Source of the DNA: Methyloprofundus sedimenti
GTDB taxonomy: Bacteria > Pseudomonadota > Gammaproteobacteria > Methylococcales > Methylomonadaceae
NCBI RefSeq assembly: GCF_002072955.1
Contig: NZ_LPUF01000006.1
Location: forward strand, 1-64,000
Direction: 5' to 3'
Length of the DNA: 64,000 nt
Shown here piece by piece: positions 47,278 to 56,372 of the stretch (its first letter is position 1; each line of letters opens with the position of its first letter). Both the position numbers and the translations under genes were made by a program. Under the pieces are notes generated by a model. It was not told the origin of the DNA. It searched no databases and saw only the letters and a program-made list of their open reading frames with translations.

Positions 47278-47788
47278 AGTTATTAGAGGTGGAAATTTAG
47301 CATCGATACTCCCCCAATGTCAACATACCTGTCGTCTGTGAAATTTAATATTAGGAGGCAGAAATAACCATATTTAACCTGAGTTCTGAATAAGATGTCA
47401 TAACAAAGGTAATAAATCTTCTCTACGTAAGTTGAGTGCAGGCTTTTTTTCCTGGTAAGAAGGGGCGGCATCATTGGATGCGTCATGTGTTGTTAGCAGC
47501 ATTCTATCGCAAACCTAAAGGCCGGAAACATTTGATTGTGTATAGAGATCCAGCTCGATCCTAACAAAGCCGGAAGCAGACCAAACGCGAAAAAGAACCG
47601 TAGTTACTAATTCTGTTACCTTCCTTGCTCGCTCGGAAAGCTTGCAAGTATGTTCAGTTTGATCTTCCGGCGGGCTCTCGGAGTTAGCGCAGATGATGTT
47701 GAAAGGATATTTTGAGAGTCTCGAAGCGGCCTAAATTTGAGGGGGATACCTCAGAGACTGACTCTTTTAGTTTCTTCATTGACCGTGC
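47278..47788. other. 511 bp without an intact gene; possible transposase scraps
   Basis: No functional frame is present. Around 47475-47560 a plus-strand stretch reads WMRHVLLAAFYRKPKGRKHL, with a loose likeness to the region before the HSDxGxQ motif in IS3-type OrfB proteins, then breaks. I rate this as possible decay of an IS element. Nothing else was recognised. Confidence 0.3.
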
Positions 47789-48961
47789 TTAATGGGCATT
47801 ATCATGATGCCATTTCGGCATCATAACAATATTGTTTGCATTTAGACCTTGATCTTTAAAAGTATCAATCGTCATTTTCACAGTCGATTTTTGCAAATCA
47901 ACTACCGTAATAGAACCGTCATTCATACCAGGTAAATTTAAAAGGTTATTTTGCACAAAGGCATAACGTTCATCAGGAGAAAAAACAACATGATGTGCGC
48001 CCTCTGCCGTAGCAATCGATTTTTCAAGTATCGGTTTAGCTGGATTTTTAATATCGAAAATATTTAAATAACCTGGACTTGCTGTCGTAATATACATTTT
48101 GTCAAGTTTATGGCTAAAGTAAATTTCTAAAGGAACGCCTTGTTTTAAAGGGTTAAAATCAAAAATTTGTGAAAAACTAAAATTTTGACTCATGCTATTC
48201 CAGACGCCTGTCCACAAGGTATTGCCAAACATGGTATTGATATAAAGCCGTACTGGATTTGATTTAGGTAAAAATACCGCCTCAACAGGGGCTGAGCCTG
48301 AAGGTGATGCTTTTTCTGACATTTTATGCGTAGAGAGTATTTTACCGCTACGGGCTTTAATGACCGTTACTGTTTCATCGGCATCTCCTAAATCAGTTGG
48401 GTGCACCGTGTTAGCAATGACAATTCGATTAATTTCATCGTTTATGCCAATACCGTGCGGATGGCGAATAAATTTTTTGCTTGTCGCTGTTTTGGGTGCA
48501 GCAATGACTTTAATCTGTTTATCTGTTTGTGCATCACCCATAATGACATTGCTAGAACCCATACAGGTGACATACCATCTTTCTTCATCGTCTGAAAAGA
48601 CCAGGTCTTCAGCTACCTGACACTCAGGAACAGAAATGGTCTTAAGTTCAAAAGGTTGTTTTGTCATATCGATTACTTGCAAGGGATTGCTACCCAAGGA
48701 AGCGACATAAGCTTTGGTCATATTTTTGTTATAAAAAATATGATGTGCCACTAAATCAGTAGGTAATGGAATATCCGTTACAATTTTTCCAAAATTACCA
48801 GAATTGAAATCAAGATCAATAATCGCTATGCCTTCCCGTTTTGGCGTTTGATCGGGTTTACTTTGATAATTAACTAACGCTAAAATTTCAGCTTGTGCCA
48901 GCATTGGATAAAGTAAAGTTAAAATAATAAGTGATTTTTTTAAAATATATGTTTTTTTCAT
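47789..48961 (-). CDS. Exported YncE/YVTN-type beta-propeller protein
   Basis: A 390-aa protein with a signal peptide (about 1-25, ending AQA) and seven-bladed propeller repeats. Blade signatures include AIIDLDFNSGNFGKIV, TKAYVASLGSNPLQVIDM, RHPHGIGINDEINRIVIANTVHP, MYITTASPGYLNIFDI, AHHVVFSPDERYAFVQN and SITVVDLQKSTV. Propellers of this type lack enzymatic motifs and often carry protein- or metal-binding roles in the periplasm. The second ATG (48961) has GGAG eight bases upstream; the first, at 48967, sits too close to it. It follows the OsmC gene after 48 bp, probably in the same operon. Confidence 0.85.
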   Translation of the reverse strand: MKKTYILKKSLIILTLLYPMLAQAEILALVNYQSKPDQTPKREGIAIIDLDFNSGNFGKIVTDIPLPTDLVAHHIFYNKNMTKAYVASLGSNPLQVIDMTKQPFELKTISVPECQVAEDLVFSDDEERWYVTCMGSSNVIMGDAQTDKQIKVIAAPKTATSKKFIRHPHGIGINDEINRIVIANTVHPTDLGDADETVTVIKARSGKILSTHKMSEKASPSGSAPVEAVFLPKSNPVRLYINTMFGNTLWTGVWNSMSQNFSFSQIFDFNPLKQGVPLEIYFSHKLDKMYITTASPGYLNIFDIKNPAKPILEKSIATAEGAHHVVFSPDERYAFVQNNLLNLPGMNDGSITVVDLQKSTVKMTIDTFKDQGLNANNIVMMPKWHHDNAH

Positions 48962-49009
48962 AAACATTTCTCCAGAGGATTAGAGCAGGTTAGTTACACT
49001 GCTTTATTT

Positions 49010-49567
49010 TCAATAGGGTAAAGGATGGTCTGTGACTTTTAACGATGTTTCAAAGTTAATCGGGTTCGCCAAATTAAATAAATTGGGAGAGCTCGCCTTA
49101 ACCCTTTCATGAATTTTTTCAAATTGTTCGGCTGTTGCATCTCCCGTTATAAAAACAGTAAATTTTACTGTGTCGTAGCCGTTCTTGATAGTTGGGTCTA
49201 TTCCCAGAAAACCCCGTAAATCAATATCTCCAGTTGTTTCTATGCGCAGAGTATCTATTTTAATGCCTTCAACAGCACAAAGTGTTGCGTACCCGACTAT
49301 TATGCAGGCATTCAAAGCGGTTAACAGATAATCTTGAGGGTTTGCAAATTGGTTGGTGCCTAAAAATTCAGATGGCTCGTCTACTTTAAGGTTAAAATTT
49401 CTTTCTACCTTTTCACCTCCTACTGAAAAAGCATTAACCTGTGTATCAGAGCGTGTGCCGCCTTGCCAGGTGGTTGTTACGCCCCATGAGGTCATACCTT
49501 GCTGCGGGTCGTTGGTAACTTGGCCTGTTATATTTTTTAATGCATCAACATCAATACCATTCAGCAT
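49010..49567 (-). CDS. OsmC-family protein
   Basis: A 185-aa OsmC/Ohr fold protein. It has PSEFLGTNQFANPQDYLLTALNACIIVGYATLCAVEGI (first Cys, about residue 88). In the C-terminal segment (KASSPNLFNLANPINFET) the resolving or second Cys of Ohr/OsmC is replaced by Ser, so the standard peroxidase two-Cys cycle is not available. Such one-Cys OsmC proteins may act on persulfides, thiols or other reactive species. The context next to SQR-like and rhodanese genes fits that, but it is inference. Confidence 0.87.
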   Translation of the reverse strand: MLNGIDVDALKNITGQVTNDPQQGMTSWGVTTTWQGGTRSDTQVNAFSVGGEKVERNFNLKVDEPSEFLGTNQFANPQDYLLTALNACIIVGYATLCAVEGIKIDTLRIETTGDIDLRGFLGIDPTIKNGYDTVKFTVFITGDATAEQFEKIHERVKASSPNLFNLANPINFETSLKVTDHPLPY

Positions 49568-49876
49568 AGATAAATCCTCATGAAAATAATCGTGTTTATA
49601 AATTAAGTTTGGTGAAAAATAAGATCAACAGGCTAAAGAGTTGCTCTACTGAACAGTAATCTGTGAAGTGAGAGGCTCTTTAGTCTGCATAACTGAGTGA
49701 ACAATAGTCTCTCCCATTAAGTGGGTCACTACAATTTAATGACCTGTTAAATAGGTTATGATTAAGATGATAACATGAGCTCCGCTAACGCTCGACCCAC
49801 TCTACCTATACTAGACACTCATATATTGCAAATCAATCTCTTTTGTTTTGTTGAAATTTTTTATCGTGCATAGAGA
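49568..49876. other. Intergenic 309 bp in the redox cluster
   Basis: No gene was found. An imperfect dyad TGACCTGTTAAATAGGTTA (about 49740-49758) slightly resembles the TGACC(A/G)GTCA motif found upstream of three genes in this cluster, but the second half differs, so I do not call it an operator. A promoter for the osmC/propeller genes probably lies here. Confidence 0.4.
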
Positions 49877-50290
49877 TTAATCATTTTTCATCTGCTGGCC
49901 AATAATACGCATAGTCCCGATAAAAAAATGCAATGAACGACGGACATCGGGATCGTTTAGGGAACTGATCAATTGAAACAAACCGGGAGGCTTTTCTAAT
50001 GCTTCTGTTTGTGCATTCGCCATACGCACAGCATTACCACCTGTCCAGCCCAGTGCTAAAATTTCCTCGCCTACTTTAGTAGTTTTTTCCAGTGCCGCTT
50101 CATCAAGAAATTCGATATTGTCTGATATGACTGACAATAAATCGATGATGTTGTCGAACCGACCGGCTTGTACTAAGGGAGCTGTTTTATCGATTAAGTT
50201 CTTAATGCCTTCGAGGGTTGCAGGGTCATTAAGGGCCGTATCCGACATAAGTTTTTCTACATTTGTATTTAACTGCTTTTCTTCAGACAT
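49877..50290 (-). CDS. DUF1641 family protein
   Basis: A 137-aa helical cytoplasmic protein. The DUF1641 pattern is visible in LEGIKNLIDKTAPLVQAGRFDNIIDLLSVISDNIEFLDEAAL and the C-terminal LFQLISSLNDPDVRRSLHFFIGTMRIIGQQ. DUF1641 genes are typically found beside FAD/NAD(P) oxidoreductases of the SQR type, as here. AGAGGA lies before the ATG at 50290. It follows the flavoprotein gene by 17 bp, so both are translated from one message. Its function is unknown; a membrane or partner-protein role is possible. Confidence 0.85.
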   Translation of the reverse strand: MSEEKQLNTNVEKLMSDTALNDPATLEGIKNLIDKTAPLVQAGRFDNIIDLLSVISDNIEFLDEAALEKTTKVGEEILALGWTGGNAVRMANAQTEALEKPPGLFQLISSLNDPDVRRSLHFFIGTMRIIGQQMKND

Positions 50291-50307
50291 AAGTAATTCC
50301 TCTGTAA

Positions 50308-51507
50308 TCAAACTATTCCACGTGCAACAGCCCAATAAATACCGCGATTAAATGTTTTACGCATTAATCCCCCTAGCTTGGTAGGTGGTGCGACTTGTAC
50401 ATCATGTTTATAGTCGTACCAGAGTGGCATGCCAGCTTCCAACCCCATTTGAGCGATCGCCTGTACTTTCCCATCATAGATAGCAGAGGTATAACCGCGA
50501 CGAATTTCCGAAGCGATATTTTCCACGATAACAGGTGATTGGTTATGACACGTGCCTCCGGCTTTACTCACTGGCAAATCAACGGTATCCCCCATCACAT
50601 AGACATTTTCGGTACCATACATTTTTAAGGTTTCAAAGTCAGTAGGTAACCAGCCTTCATTGTTTTGTGCTTCTGACTTTCCTGAATTAATAACGGCATC
50701 TACCGCACGGATAGGTGGAGTGGCCATTAAAATATCGAATTCCTGGGATTTTCCTTCCTCCGAATAAGCTATTTTTGCTTCGGGATCGACCTTATCTAAA
50801 GTAAAGCCGCGTTGATATTTAATATTTTTACTATCGAAAATAGTAGGCAACACATCACAGGTGGGTTTCTGTAAAAATAAACAATTACGCAATAATTGAG
50901 AGACGGTAGGATAACTGTAAATAATCTCTACACGGTCGCGCACGCCGCGTTTACGTAAATATTCATCAAGCATTAACGTGGTTTCGATTGGGGCAATACC
51001 ACATTGATGAGGTACGTTAGGGGTTTTGGGGAAATTGACCGTAATAAATATGCGTCCCTCTTCGATGGTGCGTAATTTATGCGCGAGTTGTTGCGCCGCT
51101 TTAGTCTGATAAAAATGATCACCTGCCTCTTTCAACCCTTCAATGCGTTCTGGCGCCGGAATACAGCCTGTTGAAATAACAAGATACTCATAATCGTATC
51201 GCTTGCCACTTTCACAGAGGACGCGATTTTGCTCAAATTCAAAGCCTTCCACGCCATCGACATGAAAAATAATTTCCGGGCGTAATAATGAACGTTGCTT
51301 ACGGACTAATTCATGAGGATGAAAAGCATTAAAAGCCACATACATATTGGCTGGCTTGTAAATATGGTTAGGGGAGTTTGAGAGCATCATAATCTCAATT
51401 TCACCTTTTAGAATCTCCGGATAAAATTTAGCGACTAAGTTGTTAGCGGTCATCGTGCCGCCAATCCCACCGCCAACGACGATAATGCGTTTTGTCGAGC
51501 TAGTCAT
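50308..51507 (-). CDS. SQR-like FAD-dependent oxidoreductase
   Basis: A 399-aa flavoprotein resembling sulfide:quinone reductase. The N-terminal FAD motif is VVGGGIGGTMTANNL; a second dinucleotide site is near the middle, and the C-terminal FAD clamp is NVYVMGDTVDLPVSKAGGTCHNQS. Cys residues sit in VISTGCIPAPERIEG and VPHQCGIAP, in positions where SQR carries its redox cysteines, with a third Cys in GGTCHN. The C-terminal tail (MRKTFNRGIYWAVARG) is amphipathic, as needed for quinone and membrane contact. It may oxidise sulfide or another thiol-type donor. A GAAGGAG site precedes the ATG. Confidence 0.87.
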   Translation of the reverse strand: MTSSTKRIIVVGGGIGGTMTANNLVAKFYPEILKGEIEIMMLSNSPNHIYKPANMYVAFNAFHPHELVRKQRSLLRPEIIFHVDGVEGFEFEQNRVLCESGKRYDYEYLVISTGCIPAPERIEGLKEAGDHFYQTKAAQQLAHKLRTIEEGRIFITVNFPKTPNVPHQCGIAPIETTLMLDEYLRKRGVRDRVEIIYSYPTVSQLLRNCLFLQKPTCDVLPTIFDSKNIKYQRGFTLDKVDPEAKIAYSEEGKSQEFDILMATPPIRAVDAVINSGKSEAQNNEGWLPTDFETLKMYGTENVYVMGDTVDLPVSKAGGTCHNQSPVIVENIASEIRRGYTSAIYDGKVQAIAQMGLEAGMPLWYDYKHDVQVAPPTKLGGLMRKTFNRGIYWAVARGIV

Positions 51508-51606
51508 AATGACTCCTTCAATTGATTATTCAGTGAAGGGTCAACTTGCCAGGTGCATCGATAATGAATATCTAGCACCGTGGACAAGAAGCCCCGTTTT
51601 ATTTAG

Positions 51607-51786
51607 TCAGTCGATTTGTTTAAGAGCGCCGGAAGGACATTGATTGATTACTTTGGTGATTTCAGCGTCAGTCGCTTTGTCCGGTTCGATCACAAATTGT
51701 CCGTCTGCCACTTTAAATACCTCGGGCAGTGATTCAACACAGTTGCCGGAGTGCGTGCATGTTTGTTTATCCCATTGTATTTTCAT
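51607..51786 (-). CDS. Divergent single-cluster ferredoxin (Fer4_19/DUF1271-like)
   Basis: A 59-aa small iron-sulfur protein. The cluster motif is TCTHSGNC near the start and NQCPSGAL near the end; only three Cys are visible, so a [3Fe-4S] cluster or a non-Cys fourth ligand is likely. The middle (ESLPEVFKVADGQFVIEPDKA) is typical of this short ferredoxin group. GGAGG overlaps the end of the upstream DUF4242 gene, nine bases before the ATG at 51786, which therefore is the start. It could pass electrons to or from the SQR-like flavoprotein that follows. Confidence 0.84.
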   Translation of the reverse strand: MKIQWDKQTCTHSGNCVESLPEVFKVADGQFVIEPDKATDAEITKVINQCPSGALKQID

Positions 51787-51791
51787 GGTAC

Positions 51792-52076
51792 TTAACCTCC
51801 GCACTGTTCTGCAGTTGTTGGATTAATCATGGTTTTTACTTCGGCAATAGAATTTGCCGGAAATTCACCACGTTCTGCATGTGTTTTAATGCTTTGTTTA
51901 TCGGGGGCGATATAAATGCAATAGATCTTATCGTCCGTTACATAACTTTCCACCCACTGAATTTGTGGCCCCATATCGTTCAGAATACAGCAGGATTTTT
52001 GTGATACTTGTTGTAATTCAGTTGCAGTTAATTGGCCTGCATTAGGGATTTCTCGTTCAATAATATATTTAGGCAT
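51792..52076 (-). CDS. DUF4242 family protein
   Basis: A 94-aa protein of the DUF4242 group. MPKYIIEREIPNAGQLTATELQQVSQKSCCILNDMGPQIQWVESYVTDDKIYCIYIAPD is the ferredoxin-like alpha/beta fold of this family, whose best-known members bind nickel. The metal role here is not proven. It has two vicinal Cys (SCC) and more at the C-terminus. It begins after its own operator-like motif (52098-52107). Its stop lies five bases before the ferredoxin start, so the two are coupled. Confidence 0.85.
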   Translation of the reverse strand: MPKYIIEREIPNAGQLTATELQQVSQKSCCILNDMGPQIQWVESYVTDDKIYCIYIAPDKQSIKTHAERGEFPANSIAEVKTMINPTTAEQCGG

Positions 52077-52097
52077 ATTGCCTCCTATGCGGTTATA

Positions 52098-52107
52098 TGA
52101 CCAGTCA
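52098..52107. promoter_or_regulatory. TetR-type operator-like site before DUF4242
   Basis: TGACCAGTCA, a TGAC..GTCA palindrome, lies 22 bp upstream of the DUF4242 ATG and just beyond the terminator of the rhodanese gene. The same motif recurs before the rhodanese gene (52620-52629) and, as CGACCGGTCA, before tetR. Confidence 0.65.
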
Positions 52108-52122
52108 TCTTTAGTTGGTCGT

Positions 52123-52157
52123 TAAAAAAAACGATATAGGCCATCATGGCCATATCG
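52123..52157 (-). terminator. Intrinsic terminator of the rhodanese gene
   Basis: Read on the minus strand: CGATAT and TGGCC pair with their complements around ATGATG-type loop bases (stem 52132-52157, one bulged base), followed by eight T (52123-52130). It lies 44 bp beyond the rhodanese stop, and the DUF4242 promoter/operator begins right after it. Confidence 0.82.
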
Positions 52158-52200
52158 CTTAAAAGTTTGTTAGTTAAAAAGTTTTTTAAATGATTAATGC

Positions 52201-52596
52201 TTATGACTGTGGTGGAATTTTCACCGCTAATTCAGCCGCTTTCCAGGCTGTAATGCCGCCATTTATATTCCTGATATTTTTAAAGCCCATTTGTTGCATC
52301 ACAGCCGCCGCCATGGCAGAGCGCCCCGAACTGGCGCAAAGTAATAACCATTTTTTATCACGATCCATCAATTCTTCACGGCGGCCCGCGTATTGACGGT
52401 CAGCCGCCGCTTCCAGTATTCCACGAGGAATATTTAATGCGCCTTCAATAGTACCTGATATAAATTCTGCAGGTTCCCGTACATCCAGTACCTGATAGCC
52501 TTCATCCAAGAGAGGTTTAACATTTAATACATCAATTTCGCGTATTTGTGATTTTGCTTGTTTAACAAAATCCATTAAGGTTTTTTCTTCGCTCAT
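52201..52596 (-). CDS. Single-domain rhodanese
   Basis: A 131-aa sulfurtransferase. The rhodanese CH2A/B-type patches are VLDVREPAEFISGTIEGALNIPRG and WLLLCASSGRSAMAAAVMQQMGFKNIRNINGG. The active-site loop CASSGR contains the persulfide Cys (about residue 87) and the anion-binding Arg, so it is probably active. It would move sulfane sulfur from or to thiols. It has its own operator-like motif upstream and terminator downstream. It lies between tetR and the DUF4242-ferredoxin-SQR genes. Confidence 0.93.
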   Translation of the reverse strand: MSEEKTLMDFVKQAKSQIREIDVLNVKPLLDEGYQVLDVREPAEFISGTIEGALNIPRGILEAAADRQYAGRREELMDRDKKWLLLCASSGRSAMAAAVMQQMGFKNIRNINGGITAWKAAELAVKIPPQS

Positions 52597-52619
52597 ATCA
52601 AAATCCTATAGTTATTAGC

Positions 52620-52629
52620 TGACCAGTCA
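52620..52629. promoter_or_regulatory. TetR-type operator-like site before the rhodanese gene
   Basis: TGACCAGTCA lies 24 bp upstream of the rhodanese ATG. The surrounding ~37 bp (CATCTT, TTGxTCGTTA and the A run) are nearly the same as at 52098-52134, so the whole promoter-side segment is duplicated between the two genes. Confidence 0.65.
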
Positions 52630-52642
52630 TCTTAGATTGATC

Positions 52643-52679
52643 GTTAAAAAAACGACACAACCGCTCGCTGTCTCGTTTT
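52643..52679 (-). terminator. Intrinsic terminator of tetR
   Basis: On the minus strand AAAACGAGACA pairs with TGTGTCGTTTT (one mismatch) around a short GC-rich loop, ending in seven T. It lies 25 bp beyond the tetR stop, followed directly by the rhodanese operator motif. Confidence 0.8.
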
Positions 52680-52703
52680 GCTTTGTTCCTACCCTACAAT
52701 CAG

Positions 52704-53291
52704 CTAGGCAATAAAATAATCATACAGTAAGGTGTCACAAAACTCTTGTAACGGTTGCACAGACTGTTCAATTTTCATCCGTAACAACGCGCCTTGCCAG
52801 TTGTTTACCAACAAGTTAGCCATAATTTCGGCGCTCCTGTCAGTACGTACCGTGCCTTCTTTCTGTGCTTGCAGTAATGCCTTATATTGCAGCACTTTGT
52901 AGCGCTCGACAGCTGATTTTAGTGCCTGATTGCATCGTTCACTGGTATCGCCAATTTCCCCCATCAGGTTGCCCAGTAAACATCCCCCTTTGTATCCATT
53001 CTTTTCCACTGCAACAATAAGCTCTGCATAGTAGTTTTTTAAAGCAGTGAGCGGGTCAACCTGTGAATGTTGTAGATGCCTCGTTAATAGCTGAATAAAG
53101 GGTTCTATATAATGGGTAATAGCTTGAGCAGCAAATTCTTCTTTGCTATCAAAATAGCTATAAAATGAACCTTTGGGCACCTGTACGGCACTTACAATTT
53201 CGTTAATACCTGTCGCATGATAGCCCTGGTTCATCAACAGATAAACACCTTGGTCGAGTAATCTTGTGCGTTTGGATTGCTTGTTTATCAT
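52704..53291 (-). CDS. TetR/AcrR-family regulator (NemR/AcuR-like)
   Basis: A 195-aa one-component repressor. The N-terminal HTH is TRLLDQGVYLLMNQGYHATGINEIVSAVQVPKGSFYSYFDSKEEF. The ligand-binding half holds KNGYKGGCLLGNLMGEIGD, where NemR-type proteins carry a reactive Cys, and a second Cys shortly after (SERC). A thiol-reactive signal such as an electrophile or sulfane sulfur is therefore plausible. A CGACCGGTCA site lies 16 bp upstream of its start, which suggests autoregulation. Similar sites before two neighbouring genes suggest they are its targets. Confidence 0.92.
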   Translation of the reverse strand: MINKQSKRTRLLDQGVYLLMNQGYHATGINEIVSAVQVPKGSFYSYFDSKEEFAAQAITHYIEPFIQLLTRHLQHSQVDPLTALKNYYAELIVAVEKNGYKGGCLLGNLMGEIGDTSERCNQALKSAVERYKVLQYKALLQAQKEGTVRTDRSAEIMANLLVNNWQGALLRMKIEQSVQPLQEFCDTLLYDYFIA

Positions 53292-53306
53292 AATTGACTT
53301 ATAGAA

Positions 53307-53320
53307 TACGACCGGTCATA
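53307..53320. promoter_or_regulatory. TetR-type operator-like site before tetR
   Basis: TACGACCGGTCATA (53307-53320) has the palindromic core GACCGGTC. It shares GACC(A/G)GTCAT with the two sites before the DUF4242 and rhodanese genes. Its position is 16 bp before the start codon, where binding would block initiation. Confidence 0.65.
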
Positions 53321-53365
53321 TATTTTGTCAAGAAATATTTTCCCTACAAAGTTAGAGTCTGACTC

Positions 53366-54906
53366 GAATGGCACTTACTTAAGAATAAAACACATAAATC
53401 ACAGTGAGTTACTTTATTTTCTTCGGGTGTCCATTCTTTCTAATCACTGCTCTTGCTTCTTCTCTAGGTTTCATTAACAAGGAAAAAGGCTTTGGTCTTC
53501 TTTTTACTGCACGAGGCTCTATTCGACCAGAACGATTTCCAACCCGCTGCTGAGCAATTAATACAAATAATGATTCTTCAATGACTCCTGTACCAGTAAG
53601 AGCCGTCTGTTGAGTCCATGCCAACCACAATTGTAGTGTATGCTTAAAGCTAAGCTGGCGTGGTAATATATCGACTAATAAAGCCGTTTGAGCCATCAAT
53701 AGTCGAATCAGATTATAGGCCAGAAAATAGACCCATATCTCCTTTTCACTCATTTCGGGTGTTTTACAGCTGAGCGTTTCCATGCCCATCGTCGTTTTTA
53801 TATTCCGGAAATCAACTTCAATCTGCCAGCGTTTTTTATACAAAACCTTGAGTTCTGGTTTCGATGCTTCTTTAGGGCATAGCAATGTTGTTATGAGTAT
53901 CTTGCCATGAGTGCTTAACTCACGGATAAGTAACGTTTTCGGTGCAACATCATAGTGCGCTTGTGTCATCCAGTCTGGTTTGATCTTTGGTTTGGTTAGT
54001 TCGATTAAGTGATCTCTGGTGCCTATTCGTTTGCCTTTCCTAAAGTCAGTTACCCGTTTACGCGCGCCCATTTGCTCAAAGACGGCATCAATGCCTTTTT
54101 CACGCAGTGAAGCTAACAAAAAATAGGTACCATAAAAAGCATCGCCAAGAACAAGGTCTCCCGTATCAAAGGTGTCTATAATATTACGAAGCAAACTTTG
54201 CTCATCTGAGCCTTTTCCATTGAACCGTCCTATCGACGCATTTAAAACGGCCCCACTTGAAAGGCAGATAACGCCAACCAACCGACAAATTGGAAAACCA
54301 AGTCCTGGTTTTTGACCACTCTGCTGAGGATATACTGCCTGATTTTCAACGGTGTCGGGCATTGTTACAGTGGTTCCATCAATTAAATGTACACGCCTTC
54401 CATGCCAGCGCCATTGCTCAGGGATTTGACAGTTAATGAGCTCACCTGTCTGGCAAACTAGGTCAGAAACCATTGCTAATGGCAAACGCTGTCTTGCTCG
54501 ACAATAACCACCCGTAGAGGTACTAACAGGTGCAAGGCCACCAATGATACGTTTTATTGCTGCATCATTGACCGCTTTTTGACAGGAGCGATCTTCACTC
54601 AAGGCTTGTGCTAAAAAAATTGAAAGTGTTTCTGTGGGCGGATAAAGTCGCTCTCGATGTTCAGGTAATAAGGTGTCAATTCTTGATAGCAGTTCAGGGC
54701 AGGTGAGCAGGTTAAAAAATTGATACGAATCTGTCTTTTCTGCACATTTTTTTATTCTTTGTTGTTGGCAGCGTAAAAATTTGTTATTAATAAACATTAA
54801 GGCAGGTTCCTCGGTGATGGCTAAGTTGTTTTGTCGCAATCAGTTTATCATCGAACCTGCCTTTTTTAATATTTTCAGTAGCTTATATCTTAAGTAAGTG
54901 CCATTC
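53366..54906 (-). mobile_element. IS4-family insertion sequence with 11-bp target duplication
   Basis: Perfect inverted ends GAATGGCACTTACTTAAGA (from 53366, and its reverse complement ending at 54906) flank a single transposase gene. Outside them the 11-bp direct repeat GAGTCTGACTC stands at 53355-53365 and 54907-54917. Because this repeat is itself palindromic, the exact split between inverted end and target duplication is uncertain by a few bases. IS4 elements make 10-13 bp duplications. Confidence 0.9.
53409..54839 (-). CDS. IS4-family transposase
   Basis: An intact 476-aa DDE transposase. It has HLIDGTTVTMPDTVENQ (first D), LVLGDAFYGTYFLLA (second D) and the IS4 Y-x2-R-x3-E-x6-K signature in YKKRWQIEVDFRNIKTTMGME. 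The N-terminal region is a typical IS4 head (PELLSRIDTLLPEHRERLYPP). No internal stop. The element sits 75 bp upstream of tetR on the same strand, so it may affect tetR expression. Confidence 0.95.
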   Translation of the reverse strand: MRQNNLAITEEPALMFINNKFLRCQQQRIKKCAEKTDSYQFFNLLTCPELLSRIDTLLPEHRERLYPPTETLSIFLAQALSEDRSCQKAVNDAAIKRIIGGLAPVSTSTGGYCRARQRLPLAMVSDLVCQTGELINCQIPEQWRWHGRRVHLIDGTTVTMPDTVENQAVYPQQSGQKPGLGFPICRLVGVICLSSGAVLNASIGRFNGKGSDEQSLLRNIIDTFDTGDLVLGDAFYGTYFLLASLREKGIDAVFEQMGARKRVTDFRKGKRIGTRDHLIELTKPKIKPDWMTQAHYDVAPKTLLIRELSTHGKILITTLLCPKEASKPELKVLYKKRWQIEVDFRNIKTTMGMETLSCKTPEMSEKEIWVYFLAYNLIRLLMAQTALLVDILPRQLSFKHTLQLWLAWTQQTALTGTGVIEESLFVLIAQQRVGNRSGRIEPRAVKRRPKPFSLLMKPREEARAVIRKNGHPKKIK

Positions 54907-54917
54907 GAGTCTGACTC

Positions 54918-55172
54918 AAGTTAATTTAAATAATTAGACATTTGAATCATCATTTTTGAATTCTCGATTAGGGAGCTGAGCCTCTGCTTTTCAATGAAGC
55001 GTAGCGGAATTGTCGTCCAATTCTATCATCTTGTATGTATATTATTTTCCTTTGTTCAGTAATCATAGCGCCTTCTTGCAGCCAAATAGAAAATGATCTT
55101 TTATCCTTTGGTGACTGCTCCTCAAACCTCTCCACGCCACCGCCTTGAGCAACGTGGAGATGGTACTCAGAA
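54918..55172. other. 255 bp between the IS4 copy and katG remnant; no recognised gene
   Basis: A 76-codon minus-strand frame (54968-55198) runs through it and overlaps the 3' end of katG, but it lacks a ribosome binding site and a recognisable domain. I do not annotate it as a gene. Confidence 0.4.
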
Positions 55173-56341
<1,169 letters not shown>

Positions 56342-56372
56342 TCAAGTAAATTCGTACATAACGATCGGTTTT

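Noticed and set aside
47475-47560. IS3 OrfB scrap
   Set aside because: A short, loose resemblance only; kept as a remark in the intergenic entry.
49740-49758. Fourth operator copy in the osmC upstream gap
   Set aside because: TGACCTGTTA matches only one half of the TGACC(A/G)GTCA motif.
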